Source: Microbacterium sp. CBA3102 | Lineage (GTDB): Bacteria; Actinomycetota; Actinomycetes; Actinomycetales; Microbacteriaceae | Direction: 5' to 3' | NCBI RefSeq assembly: GCF_007954505.1 | Contig: NZ_CP042412.1 | Location: 2,542,001 to 2,606,000, forward strand | Length of the DNA: 64,000 bases | Shown: positions 53,324 through 62,426 of the stretch, one piece after another | Layout of the letters: every line of letters begins with the position of its first letter | How positions within the stretch are numbered: position 1 is the first letter of the stretch | Made by a program: the position numbers and the translations under genes | Notes under the pieces: generated by a model | Told to the model about the DNA's origin: nothing | The model's input: only the letters and a program-made list of their open reading frames with translations | Database searches by the model: none

Positions 53324-55264
53324 GTGAGAGTAGCGATCGTCACAGAATCCTTCCTTCCGCACATGAACGGCGTCACCGGCTCCGTCCTCCAGATCCTGCG
53401 CCACCTCGAGCAGAGAGGTCACCAGGCACATGTCGTGGCTCCGGCCGCCGTCGGCGTCCCCGAACAGATTGACGGCGCCCCGATCGAGGCGATCCCGAGT
53501 CTCGGACTGCCCGGCTACCCCGACGTGAGGGTGGGAACGTCGGGTGCGCAACGCATCGCTTCCTCCCTGCGAGGCTTCGCGCCCGACGTCGTCCATCTCG
53601 CCTCCCCGTTCGCTCTCGGCTGGCGGGGCGTGCTCGCCGCCGAGCGGCTCGACGTCGCGAGCGTCGCCGCGTATCAGACGGACGTGGCCGCCTACACCGA
53701 GAGGTACCGGATGGCGGCGACCACGGGGATCGCTCAGACGCACATCGCACGACTGCACCGGCGGGCGACGATGACCCTCGCGCCCTCCGCCGATGCGGCG
53801 CAGCAGCTCGCCGCACTCGGTGTGGACCGTGTCCGCCGCTGGGGGAGAGGGGTCGATGCCGAGCGCTTCCAACCCACGCGACGCGACCCCGCGCTCCGTG
53901 CGACCTGGGGCGCCGACGTCGTGATCGGCTACGTCGGTCGGCTCGCCCCCGAGAAACAGGTCGAGGACCTCGTCGTCCTCCGGGACATCCCGGGCGCCCG
54001 GCTCGTGATCGTCGGGGACGGGCCCAGCAGAGCGCAGCTCGAGACCGTGCTCCCGGATGCCCATTTCCTCGGACACCTCGACGGTGACGCGCTCGCCGCA
54101 GCGATCGCGTCGTTCGACCTGTTCGTGCACCCGGGGGAGAGCGAGACCTTCGGACAGACACTCCAAGAGGCTCATGCCAGCGGTGTCCCCGTCATCGCGA
54201 CCGGGCGTGGCGGACCCCTGGACCTGGTGCGCATGGGCATCGACGGGTGGCTGTACCGCCCGGGGGACCTCGACGACCTCCGTGCGCGCGTGGCCGATCT
54301 CGCCGGCGACACCCGCAAACGCCGGGCGTTCGGGGAAGCCGGACGCGACGCCGTGCAGAGCCGCAGCTGGACCGGCGTGTGTGACCAGCTCCTCGAGTAC
54401 TTCGACGAGGCGCAGGCGCTGCACCACGCGGATTCCCGCGCCCGCGCGCGCAGGCGCGTGCGACCGGAGCCGCCCGCACCGGTCACCGTTCGGAAGTGGC
54501 ACCGCTATGTCGCGCTCGGCGACTCACTCACGGAGGGACTGTGCGATCCGGCCCCCGACGGGACCCTCCGCGGCTGGGCCGATCGCCTCGCCCTGCTGCT
54601 CGCCGCCCAGGGCGACCTGCACTACGCGAACCTCGCCGTCCGCTCCCAGCGAGTGCACGACGTCGCCGGCGTCCAGCTGACCAGGGCACTCGAGCTTCGC
54701 CCGGACCTCGTGTCGATCTTGATCGGAGCCAACGACCTCGTGAAGCGCCGTGTCGATGTCTCCGCGCTCGCCGCAGAGCTCGAGGTCGCGGTGCGGCGGC
54801 TGCGGGCGATCGGTGCCGACGTGCTCCTCGTGACGCCGTTCCTCCCCGGTCGCCGTGCGGCGTGGATCTACACCCGCAGGTTCTCCGCCTACGCGACGGC
54901 TCTGACCGGGATCGCTGCGCGCACCGGGGCCATGCTGATCGACACGGATCTGCACCCTCAGCTGGCCGAACACCCGAACTGGGGCGAAGACCTGGTTCAT
55001 CTGAGCAGCCGGGGGCATCGCTTCCTCGCGTATCGGGCGGGTGAACTCCTCGGGGTGCCGGACGCCGACGCTCTCGGAGCGCTCGATGCAGCACTGCACG
55101 AGCACGAGCCCCTCGGCGTGGGGGCGTGGTGGCGACGCCACGCATTGCCCTGGGTCTGGCGTCGTCTGCACGGTCGCGTTGCGGGCGACGGGCGGACGGC
55201 GAAGCACGATGACTACGTCCGCCTCGGAGGATCGTCGGCTCCCCGATCCGCGTTCGTCGGCTGA
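53324..55264 (+). CDS. Fused glycosyltransferase (GT4) and SGNH/GDSL hydrolase
   Basis: A 646-aa two-domain protein. Residues 1-385 are a GT4/GT-B glycosyltransferase (RVAIVTESFLPHMNGVT; IGYVGRLAPEKQVEDLV; HPGESETFGQTLQEAHASGVPVIA with the EX7E pair) like the mannosyltransferases MgtA/PimB'. Residues about 393-646 are an SGNH hydrolase: GDS at 399-401 with Ser401, GAND with Asn470, and Asp556/His559 in EDLVH. The domains share one frame with no stop or start between them. A role in transferring sugar and removing or moving an acyl group on an envelope glycolipid is inferred. GTG 53324 is chosen because homology begins there. Confidence 0.9.
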   Translation: MRVAIVTESFLPHMNGVTGSVLQILRHLEQRGHQAHVVAPAAVGVPEQIDGAPIEAIPSLGLPGYPDVRVGTSGAQRIASSLRGFAPDVVHLASPFALGWRGVLAAERLDVASVAAYQTDVAAYTERYRMAATTGIAQTHIARLHRRATMTLAPSADAAQQLAALGVDRVRRWGRGVDAERFQPTRRDPALRATWGADVVIGYVGRLAPEKQVEDLVVLRDIPGARLVIVGDGPSRAQLETVLPDAHFLGHLDGDALAAAIASFDLFVHPGESETFGQTLQEAHASGVPVIATGRGGPLDLVRMGIDGWLYRPGDLDDLRARVADLAGDTRKRRAFGEAGRDAVQSRSWTGVCDQLLEYFDEAQALHHADSRARARRRVRPEPPAPVTVRKWHRYVALGDSLTEGLCDPAPDGTLRGWADRLALLLAAQGDLHYANLAVRSQRVHDVAGVQLTRALELRPDLVSILIGANDLVKRRVDVSALAAELEVAVRRLRAIGADVLLVTPFLPGRRAAWIYTRRFSAYATALTGIAARTGAMLIDTDLHPQLAEHPNWGEDLVHLSSRGHRFLAYRAGELLGVPDADALGALDAALHEHEPLGVGAWWRRHALPWVWRRLHGRVAGDGRTAKHDDYVRLGGSSAPRSAFVG

Positions 55265-55283
55265 GTCCCCTCAGGACGGGGGG

Positions 55284-56594
55284 TCAGCGTCGACCCATGC
55301 CGTGATATTGCCAGCCGGCGGCGCGCCACGCCGCCGCGTCGAGACAGTTGCGTCCATCGATGACGATCCGCCCGCGGACAAGCCCGCCCGCGTGCTCGGG
55401 CGAGAGGTCACGCCGGTATTCGTCCCATTCGGTCACGATCACCACGGCATCGGCGTCGCGCAGCGCGTCGTCGCGCTCGCGGGCATATCCCAGTTGCGGG
55501 TGCGCGGCGATGGCGTTGTCGATCGCCGCAGGGTCGGTCACGACGACGTCTGCGCCGAGACCTCGCAGGCGCACGGCGACATCCAGAGCCGGAGAATCAC
55601 GGATGTCATCGCTGAACGGTTTGAACGCCGCTCCGAGGACCGCGATCCGGCGCCCGAACACGAGTCCGCCGAGCGCATCGACCACCAGGCGCACGGCCCG
55701 GTCGCGGCGTCGCAGGTTGATCATGTCCACTTCGCGCAGGAAGCCGACCGCTTCGCCGCGACCGAGCTCATCTGCGCGCGCGGCGAAGGCGCGGATGTCC
55801 TTCGGCAGGCACCCGCCACCGAAGCCGATACCTGCGCCGAGGTACCGTCGCCCGATACGGCTGTCCAGCCCGAGGGCATCGGCGAGCAGCGTGATGTCCG
55901 CTTCGGAGGCTTCGGCGATCTCCGCCATCGCGTTGATGAAGGAGATCTTGGTGGCGAGGAAGGCGTTCGACGCCCCCTTGACCAGCTCGGCCGTGGCGAG
56001 GTCGGTGACCAGGAAGGGTGTTCCGGCGTCGACGGCCGCCGCGTACGCCTCGCGCAGGGTGGCGACGGCGCGCGTCCCGTCACCATCCTGTTCCGCACCG
56101 ACCACGATACGATCCGGGGTCAGGGTGTCATGCACCGCCCACCCTTCGCGGAGGAATTCAGGGTTCCAGACTAGGGTCGCTCCCGACGCGGCGATGAGCG
56201 GTGCCAGTCGCCCGGCGGTGCCGACGGGCACGGTCGACTTGCCCGCGACGACGTCCCCGCGGCGCAAGTGGGGGAGCAGCGCGTCGATCGCCGCATCGAC
56301 GTAGCGGAGATCCGCGGCGTGACCTCCGGGAATCTGAGGCGTTCCGACCGCGAGGAAGTGGACGTCCGCGCCCGCGGCATCCGCCATCCGGCTGCTGAAT
56401 CGCAGGTGTCCGGAAGCGAGGCCTTCTTCGAGCATCTCCGGGAGTCGAGGCTCGAAGAACGGTGCCTTCCCCGCGATGAGGGCGGCGATCTTCTCCTCGT
56501 CGACGTCGATACCCGTGACATCGTGTCCGAGGGAGGCCATCGCTGCGGCATGCACGGCACCGAGGTACCCGCAGCCGATCACTGACATGCGCAT
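55284..56594 (-). CDS. ugd: UDP-glucose 6-dehydrogenase
   Basis: Oxidises UDP-glucose to UDP-glucuronate for envelope polysaccharides. The 436-aa protein has an N-terminal NAD-binding fold (MSVIGCGYLGAVHAAAMA), STVPVGTA, the catalytic Cys in FGGGCLPKDI (near 261) and a C-terminal UDP-binding domain (LGAAFKPFSDDIRDSPAL). It is convergent with the glycosyltransferase-hydrolase gene, which suggests a small envelope-glycan locus. Confidence 0.94.
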   Translation of the reverse strand: MRMSVIGCGYLGAVHAAAMASLGHDVTGIDVDEEKIAALIAGKAPFFEPRLPEMLEEGLASGHLRFSSRMADAAGADVHFLAVGTPQIPGGHAADLRYVDAAIDALLPHLRRGDVVAGKSTVPVGTAGRLAPLIAASGATLVWNPEFLREGWAVHDTLTPDRIVVGAEQDGDGTRAVATLREAYAAAVDAGTPFLVTDLATAELVKGASNAFLATKISFINAMAEIAEASEADITLLADALGLDSRIGRRYLGAGIGFGGGCLPKDIRAFAARADELGRGEAVGFLREVDMINLRRRDRAVRLVVDALGGLVFGRRIAVLGAAFKPFSDDIRDSPALDVAVRLRGLGADVVVTDPAAIDNAIAAHPQLGYARERDDALRDADAVVIVTEWDEYRRDLSPEHAGGLVRGRIVIDGRNCLDAAAWRAAGWQYHGMGRR

Positions 56595-56712
56595 GATCTC
56601 AGCAGAGCGGATCCTCGTCGCGCCGCGGGATCCTGCGGATGAACAGCATCTGACCGTCACGTGTCGGATCCGCGAAGCTCGGAGCGACACCAAGATTCGA
56701 GGTGTGCGCTGG

Positions 56713-56940
56713 TAGGGTGGATGAGGTTGACGTGTGTCAACTGCACAACTTCACACCGACTCATGGAGCGATCGGCGGAGAAGCTGGTCCCCTGTGGTGG
56801 GTTCCTCGGCACGTGTCGGGTGGCTTTCTACTGGTGGCCAGCGCAGGCGAGATTCGCGGGAGTGCCCGCGCGCCCGAACCCTTCCGTTCCGCTCCTTTGA
56901 ACACGCTCGCGCGTCACATGGACTCGCGAGTCTAAACAAA
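56713..56940 (+). promoter_or_regulatory. pnp promoter and long structured 5' leader (Actino-pnp-type)
   Basis: TAGGGT (56713-56718) is the likely -10. The RNA would begin with a perfect GTTGAC-GTGT-GTCAAC hairpin (56726-56741) and carry about 230 bases of stem-rich sequence before the pnp ribosome binding site. Near the end is a GACTCGCGAGTC palindrome. A conserved Actino-pnp RNA element is known upstream of pnp in actinobacteria; this leader is in the right place, but I have not matched its consensus. Apart from this leader, the 360-bp gap holds only the ugd start region. Confidence 0.55.
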
Positions 56941-56954
56941 GAAGGAGAGACCTC

Positions 56955-59231
56955 TTGGAAGGTCCTGAAATCACCGCCACCGAGGCCGTTCTCGACAACG
57001 GCCGCTTCGGCACCCGCACCATCCGCTTCGAGACCGGCCGCCTCGCGCAGCAGGCTCAGGGCGCAGTCGCCGCGTACCTCGACGGCGAGACGATGCTCCT
57101 CTCGGCCACCAGCGCAGGCAAGCACCCGCGCGAAGGCTTCGACTTCTTCCCGTTGACGGTCGACGTCGAGGAGCGCTCCTACGCCGCAGGCAAGATCCCC
57201 GGCTCGTTCTTCCGTCGTGAGGGCCGTCCCTCCACCGAGGCGATCCTCGTCTGCCGTCTGATCGACCGTCCGCTGCGTCCGTCGTTCGTCGACGGCCTGC
57301 GCAACGAGGTCCAGATCGTCATCACCGTCCTGTCGATCGCACCGGGCGAGTTCTACGACGCTCTCGCGATCAACGCGGCATCGGCGTCGACCCAGATCTC
57401 GGGTCTGCCTTTCTCGGGCCCCGTCGCCGGTGTGCGCCTCGCGTTCATCCCCGGCAACGGCCAGCACGCGGACCAGTGGGTCGCGTTCCCGACTGCCGAG
57501 CAGGTCTCGGAGGCCGTGTTCGACCTGATCGTCGCCGGCCGCGTGGTCACCAAGGCCGATGGCACGGAAGACGTCGCCATCATGATGGTCGAGGCCGAGG
57601 CCACCGAGGACAGCTGGAACCTGATCAAGGCCGGCGCCACGAAGCCGAACGAGGAGATCGTCGCGCAGGGCCTCGAGGCCTCGAAGCCCTTCATCGCCCA
57701 GCTCGTCAAGGCTCAGGCCGAGCTCGCCGCCACCGCGTCGAAGGAGCCGGGCGTGTACCCGGTCTTCCCCGCGTACAGCGACGAGGTCTACAGCTTCGTC
57801 TCCGAGCGCGTTTTCTCCGAGCTCAGCGACGTCTACCAGATCGCCGACAAGGTCGAGCGTCAGACCGCTGACGACGCGATCAAGGACCGCGTCAAGGCCG
57901 AGCTCATCGAGGCCACCGAGGCGGGCTCGCTGCCGGCCGCGGCTCCGCTGGAGTTCTCCGCCGCGTACAAGTCCGTCACGAAGAAGATCGTCCGTGGACG
58001 CATCCTCACCGAGGGCGCTCGCATCGACGGCCGTGGCCTGGCGGACATCCGTCCGCTCGACGCCGAGGTGCAGGTCATTCCGCGCGTGCACGGCTCCGCG
58101 ATCTTCCAGCGCGGCGAGACCCAGATCATGGGTGTCACCACGCTGAACATGCTCAAGATGGAGCAGCAGATCGACTCGCTGTCGCCCACGACGAGCAAGC
58201 GGTACATGCACCACTACAACTTCCCGCCCTACTCGACCGGTGAGACCGGCCGTGTCGGTTCGCCGAAGCGTCGCGAGATCGGGCACGGCTTCCTCGCCGA
58301 GCGCGCCCTCGTGCCGGTGCTGCCGAGCCGCGAGGAGTTCCCGTACGCGATCCGTCAGGTGTCCGAGGCGCTGAGCTCCAACGGCTCCACCTCGATGGGC
58401 TCCGTGTGCGCGTCGACCCTGTCGCTGCTGAACGCGGGTGTGCCGCTGCGCGCCCCCGTCGCCGGTATCGCGATGGGTCTCGTCTCCGATGAGGTCGACG
58501 GCGAGACTCGCTACGCGGCACTGACCGACATCCTCGGCGCCGAGGACGCTCTCGGCGACATGGACTTCAAGGTCGCCGGTACCAGCGAGTTCGTCACGGC
58601 GATCCAGCTCGACACGAAGCTCGACGGCATCCCGTCGTCGGTGCTCGCCGGTGCGCTCACCCAGGCCCGCGAGGCTCGCCTGACGATCCTCAACGTCCTG
58701 AACGCGGCGATCGACGCTCCGGACGAGATGGCGCCCACGGCTCCGCGCGTCATCAGCGTGCAGATCCCTGTCGACAAGATCGGTGAGCTGATCGGCCCGA
58801 AGGGCAAGACGATCAACGCGATCCAGGACGAGACGGGCGCGCAGATCTCCATCGAGGAGGACGGCACCGTCTACATCGGCGCGACCGACGGCCCCTCGGC
58901 CGAGGCCGCCCGTGCTCAGGTCAACGCGATCGCGAACCCCACCAACCCGGAGGTCGGAGAGCAGTTCCTCGGCACCGTCGTGAAGATCGCCACGTTCGGT
59001 GCGTTCATCTCGCTGCTGCCGGGCAAGGACGGCCTCCTGCACGTCACCGAGGTGCGCAAGCTCGCCGGTGGCAAGCGGGTCGAGAACGTCGATGACGTCC
59101 TGTCGGTCGGGCAGAAGATCCTCGTGAAGATCACGAAGATCGATGACCGCGGCAAGCTCTCGCTCGAGCCCGTGCTCGACGACGCTCCGGCCGCCGAGGC
59201 GGCTCCTGCCGAGGCCGCTGCCGCGGAGTAG
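56955..59231 (+). CDS. pnp: Polyribonucleotide nucleotidyltransferase (PNPase)
   Basis: A 3'-5' phosphorolytic exoribonuclease in RNA decay (GpsI in actinobacteria). The 758-aa protein has two RNase PH domains (first around [25 protein letters not shown], second around [14 protein letters not shown] and [14 protein letters not shown]), a KH domain ([20 protein letters not shown]) and an S1 domain ([22 protein letters not shown]). A TTG start follows AAGGAGAGA. It is preceded by a long leader and followed by a strong hairpin. Confidence 0.97.
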   Translation: MEGPEITATEAVLDNGRFGTRTIRFETGRLAQQAQGAVAAYLDGETMLLSATSAGKHPREGFDFFPLTVDVEERSYAAGKIPGSFFRREGRPSTEAILVCRLIDRPLRPSFVDGLRNEVQIVITVLSIAPGEFYDALAINAASASTQISGLPFSGPVAGVRLAFIPGNGQHADQWVAFPTAEQVSEAVFDLIVAGRVVTKADGTEDVAIMMVEAEATEDSWNLIKAGATKPNEEIVAQGLEASKPFIAQLVKAQAELAATASKEPGVYPVFPAYSDEVYSFVSERVFSELSDVYQIADKVERQTADDAIKDRVKAELIEATEAGSLPAAAPLEFSAAYKSVTKKIVRGRILTEGARIDGRGLADIRPLDAEVQVIPRVHGSAIFQRGETQIMGVTTLNMLKMEQQIDSLSPTTSKRYMHHYNFPPYSTGETGRVGSPKRREIGHGFLAERALVPVLPSREEFPYAIRQVSEALSSNGSTSMGSVCASTLSLLNAGVPLRAPVAGIAMGLVSDEVDGETRYAALTDILGAEDALGDMDFKVAGTSEFVTAIQLDTKLDGIPSSVLAGALTQAREARLTILNVLNAAIDAPDEMAPTAPRVISVQIPVDKIGELIGPKGKTINAIQDETGAQISIEEDGTVYIGATDGPSAEAARAQVNAIANPTNPEVGEQFLGTVVKIATFGAFISLLPGKDGLLHVTEVRKLAGGKRVENVDDVLSVGQKILVKITKIDDRGKLSLEPVLDDAPAAEAAPAEAAAAE

Positions 59232-59249
59232 GCCCAGAGCTCGAACAGG

Positions 59250-59284
59250 AACCCGGGTCCGTCCGCGCTGGACGGGCCCGGGTT
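59250..59284 (+). terminator. pnp terminator
   Basis: A 15-bp stem with one G-T wobble: AACCCGGGTCCGTCC (59250-59264) and GGACGGGCCCGGGTT (59270-59284), 5-base loop. It stands 19 bp after the stop codon. Confidence 0.75.
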
Positions 59285-59451
59285 CCGTCGTCTCCGGTGT
59301 GACCAAATCGTTATCGGGCGTTTCCCCGACGTTCCCCGGATTGGTCAGGACGTTGTGTGAATTCGCCTACCCTCGGAAGTACGCACCGGGGGGTGCAGAT
59401 CCAGCAGGTACGCAGGTCGGGACGCACCGATCGACGCGGGGGTGAGAGAGT

Positions 59452-60480
59452 ATGCGGTTGTTCGGCGTAGGCGCAGGAGCGTCAGCGGAACGCGACCACG
59501 CGGCCGCAGCCGAGCATCCCTCCGCGCCCATTCCCATCGTCGGTCCGGGGATAGGGGAATCCATCCGGGTGCCACTCGGCGAGACCGGCTTCGAGACCTT
59601 CCCGCTGATGCTCGGCGCTGCAGAGTTCGGCTGGAACGTCGACCTCGAGACCAGCCACGGCATCCTCGATCGCTACGTCGAGTTCGGTGGCAATGCGATC
59701 CACACCGCGGACGGATTCTCCGGTGGCCGGAGCGAGCACATCATCGGCCAGTGGCTGCGTTCGCGCGGACAGAGCGAGCGTGCCGTCCTGAGTGTGCGCG
59801 TCGGCGCTCATGCCGACAACCCCGGGCTCGGCTCCGTGAACCTCGTGCGCGCGGTCGAGGGCTCGCTCACCAGACTCGGTGTCGAGCGGATCGACGTGCT
59901 GTACCTCGACGCCACGCTCGACGCGACGACCAACCTCGAAGACACCCTGGCGACCGTCGAATGGCTGTCGGACGCGGGCAAGGTCGGCGCGCTCGGCGCC
60001 TACGGGCTCGCGCCGGAGCGGCTGGTCGAGGCGCGCATCCTCGCCTCTGCCGGCTACCCGCGGGTGCAGGTCATCGACGCACCGTACAACCTGGTCCGGC
60101 GTCTGCCGTTCGAAGGCGATCTGCGCCTCGTGGCCGGCGCGCAGAACCTGGCGGTCACGCCGTCCCATGCGCTCGAGCACGGGTTCTTGTCCGGTCGGCA
60201 CCGCAACAAGGCGCTCACCTCGCGCGGCGTGCGCGGCGAGCAGTTGCGTGGGCACCTGAATCGACGAGGCATCAAGGTGTTGCGCGCGCTCGATCAGGTC
60301 GCCGAAGAGCTGGGCGTTCCCGTGGCGGCGGTGTCGATCGCCTGGCTTCTCGCGCAGCGCACCGTCGCTGCGCCGATCGTGAACGCTTTCGCGACGGATC
60401 ATGTCGATGAGCTCATGCAGGGCGCCGGCGTCTCGCTGTCACGGAGCCACCTCGCCGAGCTCACGCGGGCCGGCAACTGA
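59452..60480 (+). CDS. Aldo/keto reductase homologue lacking the catalytic tetrad
   Basis: A 342-aa AKR-fold protein that aligns along its length with aldo/keto reductases (FGGNAIHTADGFSGGRSEHIIGQWL; SLTRLGVERIDVLYLD; DAPYNLVRR). All four catalytic positions are changed: Asp to His84 (HTADGF where DTADxY is usual), Tyr to Phe89, Lys to Arg116 (VLSVRVG for ATKVG) and His to Asp153 (IDVLYLD for IDLYQLH). The C-terminal NADPH-binding GAS region is also altered (NAFATDHVDEL). The frame is intact, so it is a probable pseudoenzyme, not a pseudogene. About 45 extra residues precede the barrel. Confidence 0.85.
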   Translation: MRLFGVGAGASAERDHAAAAEHPSAPIPIVGPGIGESIRVPLGETGFETFPLMLGAAEFGWNVDLETSHGILDRYVEFGGNAIHTADGFSGGRSEHIIGQWLRSRGQSERAVLSVRVGAHADNPGLGSVNLVRAVEGSLTRLGVERIDVLYLDATLDATTNLEDTLATVEWLSDAGKVGALGAYGLAPERLVEARILASAGYPRVQVIDAPYNLVRRLPFEGDLRLVAGAQNLAVTPSHALEHGFLSGRHRNKALTSRGVRGEQLRGHLNRRGIKVLRALDQVAEELGVPVAAVSIAWLLAQRTVAAPIVNAFATDHVDELMQGAGVSLSRSHLAELTRAGN

Positions 60481-60548
60481 GTATCGTCCGCCGTTGACAT
60501 AGGGTGGAATGAACGCCCGGCGGATGCTGGCAATGAAGCGAGCGAGTT

Positions 60549-61151
60549 GTGACGCACTACATATATCTGGTTAGACACGGTGAACATCAGGACGCAGAAC
60601 ATGGTCTCGCCGACGGACCCCTCTCCCCGCGGGGGCAGCGTCAGGCGGAGCTGATCGCCGACCGGTTGTCCGGCCTTCCGCTCGATGCTGTGTGGCATTC
60701 CCCGCTCTTGCGGGCCAACGAGACGGCGCGGGCGATCGCCGCGCGACTGCCCTCGGTCGACCCCGCACCGACGGCACTGCTCTTCGACTGCGTGCCGACC
60801 GGGATGACCGAGGACACTCCGTCTGCGTTCGAACCGTTCTTCGGGTCGGTGACCGAGGCGGAGATCGAGGCGGGGCGCGCACAGATGTCGGATGCCGTCA
60901 ACGAGTTCCTCGTTCGCAAGACCGGTGATGTCCACGAGGTGCTCATCACCCACAACTTCGTGATCTCCTGGTTCGTCCGCGAGGTGCTCGCGGCGCCGGA
61001 GTGGCGCTGGATGACCTTGAACCAGTCGCACTGCGGCCTGACGGTGATCGCGCAGAAACAGGGACGGCCGTGGACGCTGCTCACGCACAACGACACCGGT
61101 CACCTGCCGGTGGAGCTGCGCACCGGAATTCCCGACGCACTGCTCGTGTGA
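60549..61151 (+). CDS. Histidine phosphatase family protein
   Basis: A 200-aa phosphoglycerate-mutase-like phosphatase. The catalytic RHG is at residues 9-11 (LVRHGEHQD), with Arg in SPLLRANETA and the second His in VLITHNFVI. Substrate not predictable. A GTG start is used. A TAGGGT box (60500-60505) lies about 43 bp upstream. Confidence 0.88.
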   Translation: MTHYIYLVRHGEHQDAEHGLADGPLSPRGQRQAELIADRLSGLPLDAVWHSPLLRANETARAIAARLPSVDPAPTALLFDCVPTGMTEDTPSAFEPFFGSVTEAEIEAGRAQMSDAVNEFLVRKTGDVHEVLITHNFVISWFVREVLAAPEWRWMTLNQSHCGLTVIAQKQGRPWTLLTHNDTGHLPVELRTGIPDALLV

Positions 61152-61233
61152 GGTCGAGTGCTCCCCGAATCGGGTGCGATGCGGTCCCGCGCGCCCCGCG
61201 AGGCGGGCGATGTCCGCGAAATAGACTGGACGC

Positions 61234-61974
61234 ATGACCACGCAGGTAGCACTCGTCGGCGGCACCGGGAAGCTCGGACAGATCATCCATGCGGTGGTCG
61301 ACGAGCTCGAGGGGTTCGAGGTGAGCCGTGTGCTGACCTCGTCGAGTGAACTCTCCGAGCTGGACGGCGCCGGCCTCGTCATCGATGCATCGACGCCGCA
61401 GGTGAGCATCGATGTCGTCCGCGCCGCCGTCGAGCGAGGCATCAATGTGCTCGTCGCGACCTCGGGCTGGTCGGCCGAGCGGATCGCGCTGGTGCGCCCC
61501 CTCGTCGAGGCGGCCGGGACCGGCGCGGTCTTCATCCCCAACTTCTCGCTCGGATCGGTGCTCGGGTCAGCCCTCGCGGCGGCGGCGGCCCCGTTCTTCG
61601 GCTCCGCGGAGATCATCGAGGCGCATCGCGAGACCAAGATCGATTCGCCCAGCGGTACGGCCGTGCGTACCGCAGAGCTGATCGCGGCCGCGCGCGCCGA
61701 GCAGGGGCCGGTCAGCGCTCCGCACGCGGATCAGCGCGCCCGGGGGCAGCAGGTCGGCAGTGTGCCGATCCACTCGCTGCGTCGCCCCGGTGTCGTCGCC
61801 AAGCAGGAGGTCATCCTGTCCGGACCGGGGGAATCGCTGACGTTCACCCATGACACCACGGACTCGGCGCTCGCCTACGCACCCGGGATCCGCATCGCGG
61901 TCCCGTTCGCGCGAAGCGCCGCCGGCGTGGTCGTCGGCCTCGAGCACATGATCGACATCGGCATCCGCTCGTGA
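61234..61974 (+). CDS. dapB: 4-hydroxy-tetrahydrodipicolinate reductase
   Basis: DapB reduces HTPA to tetrahydrodipicolinate in lysine/DAP synthesis. The 246-aa protein has the N-terminal NAD(P)-binding VGGTGKLGQII, the catalytic segment EAHRETKIDSPSGTA and the C-terminal domain. The ATG follows TAGACT (61222-61227) by 6 bases. The stop overlaps the start of the next gene. Confidence 0.95.
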   Translation: MTTQVALVGGTGKLGQIIHAVVDELEGFEVSRVLTSSSELSELDGAGLVIDASTPQVSIDVVRAAVERGINVLVATSGWSAERIALVRPLVEAAGTGAVFIPNFSLGSVLGSALAAAAAPFFGSAEIIEAHRETKIDSPSGTAVRTAELIAAARAEQGPVSAPHADQRARGQQVGSVPIHSLRRPGVVAKQEVILSGPGESLTFTHDTTDSALAYAPGIRIAVPFARSAAGVVVGLEHMIDIGIRS

Positions 61975-62411
61975 TGTCGCGGATCGGCGTCGCGCTGATG
62001 GCGGCGGCGCTGCTCGTCTACCTTGCGGTCGCGATCTGGCTCGCCGTGATGTTCATCTCGGTCAGCACTCCGATTTCGATCGGCATGGGCATCACGCTCC
62101 TCGTGCTGGCTCCGATCGGTGCCTGGGCGCTCGTCCGGGAGATGATGTTCGGCTTCGGCGCGGACCGCCTGGGGCGACTGCTCGACGCGGAGGGAGGAAT
62201 GCCTCCGGTGGAGACCGAGCTGACGCCGAGCGGGCGTATCGCGCGCGCCGACGCAGACCCCCTCATCGCACGGTACGCAGCGGAAGCGGACGCCGCGCAT
62301 GATGACTGGCGTGCACGGTACCGCCTGGGCGTCGTGCAAGACGCCGCCGGACGTCGGAAAGACGCCAGAGCCAGCATCCGCGAGGCGATCCGCCTCTTCC
62401 GTCGGCCCTGA
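61971..62411 (+). CDS. Small membrane protein with one TPR-like motif
   Basis: A 146-aa protein with two N-terminal membrane helices (about 5-30 and 37-55) and a soluble part ending in a single tetratricopeptide-like helix pair (RYRLGVVQDAAGRRKDARASIREAIRLFRR). Family not recognised. The start is GTG 61971 (4-base overlap with dapB) or ATG 61974; coupling to dapB holds for both. Confidence 0.7.
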   Translation: MMSRIGVALMAAALLVYLAVAIWLAVMFISVSTPISIGMGITLLVLAPIGAWALVREMMFGFGADRLGRLLDAEGGMPPVETELTPSGRIARADADPLIARYAAEADAAHDDWRARYRLGVVQDAAGRRKDARASIREAIRLFRRP

Positions 62412-62426
62412 CGTCGGGTTCGACGA

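Noticed and set aside
56751..59306. An 851-codon open frame opposite pnp
   Set aside because: Shadow of pnp, with low-complexity Arg/Asp/Leu/Val composition and no ribosome binding site.
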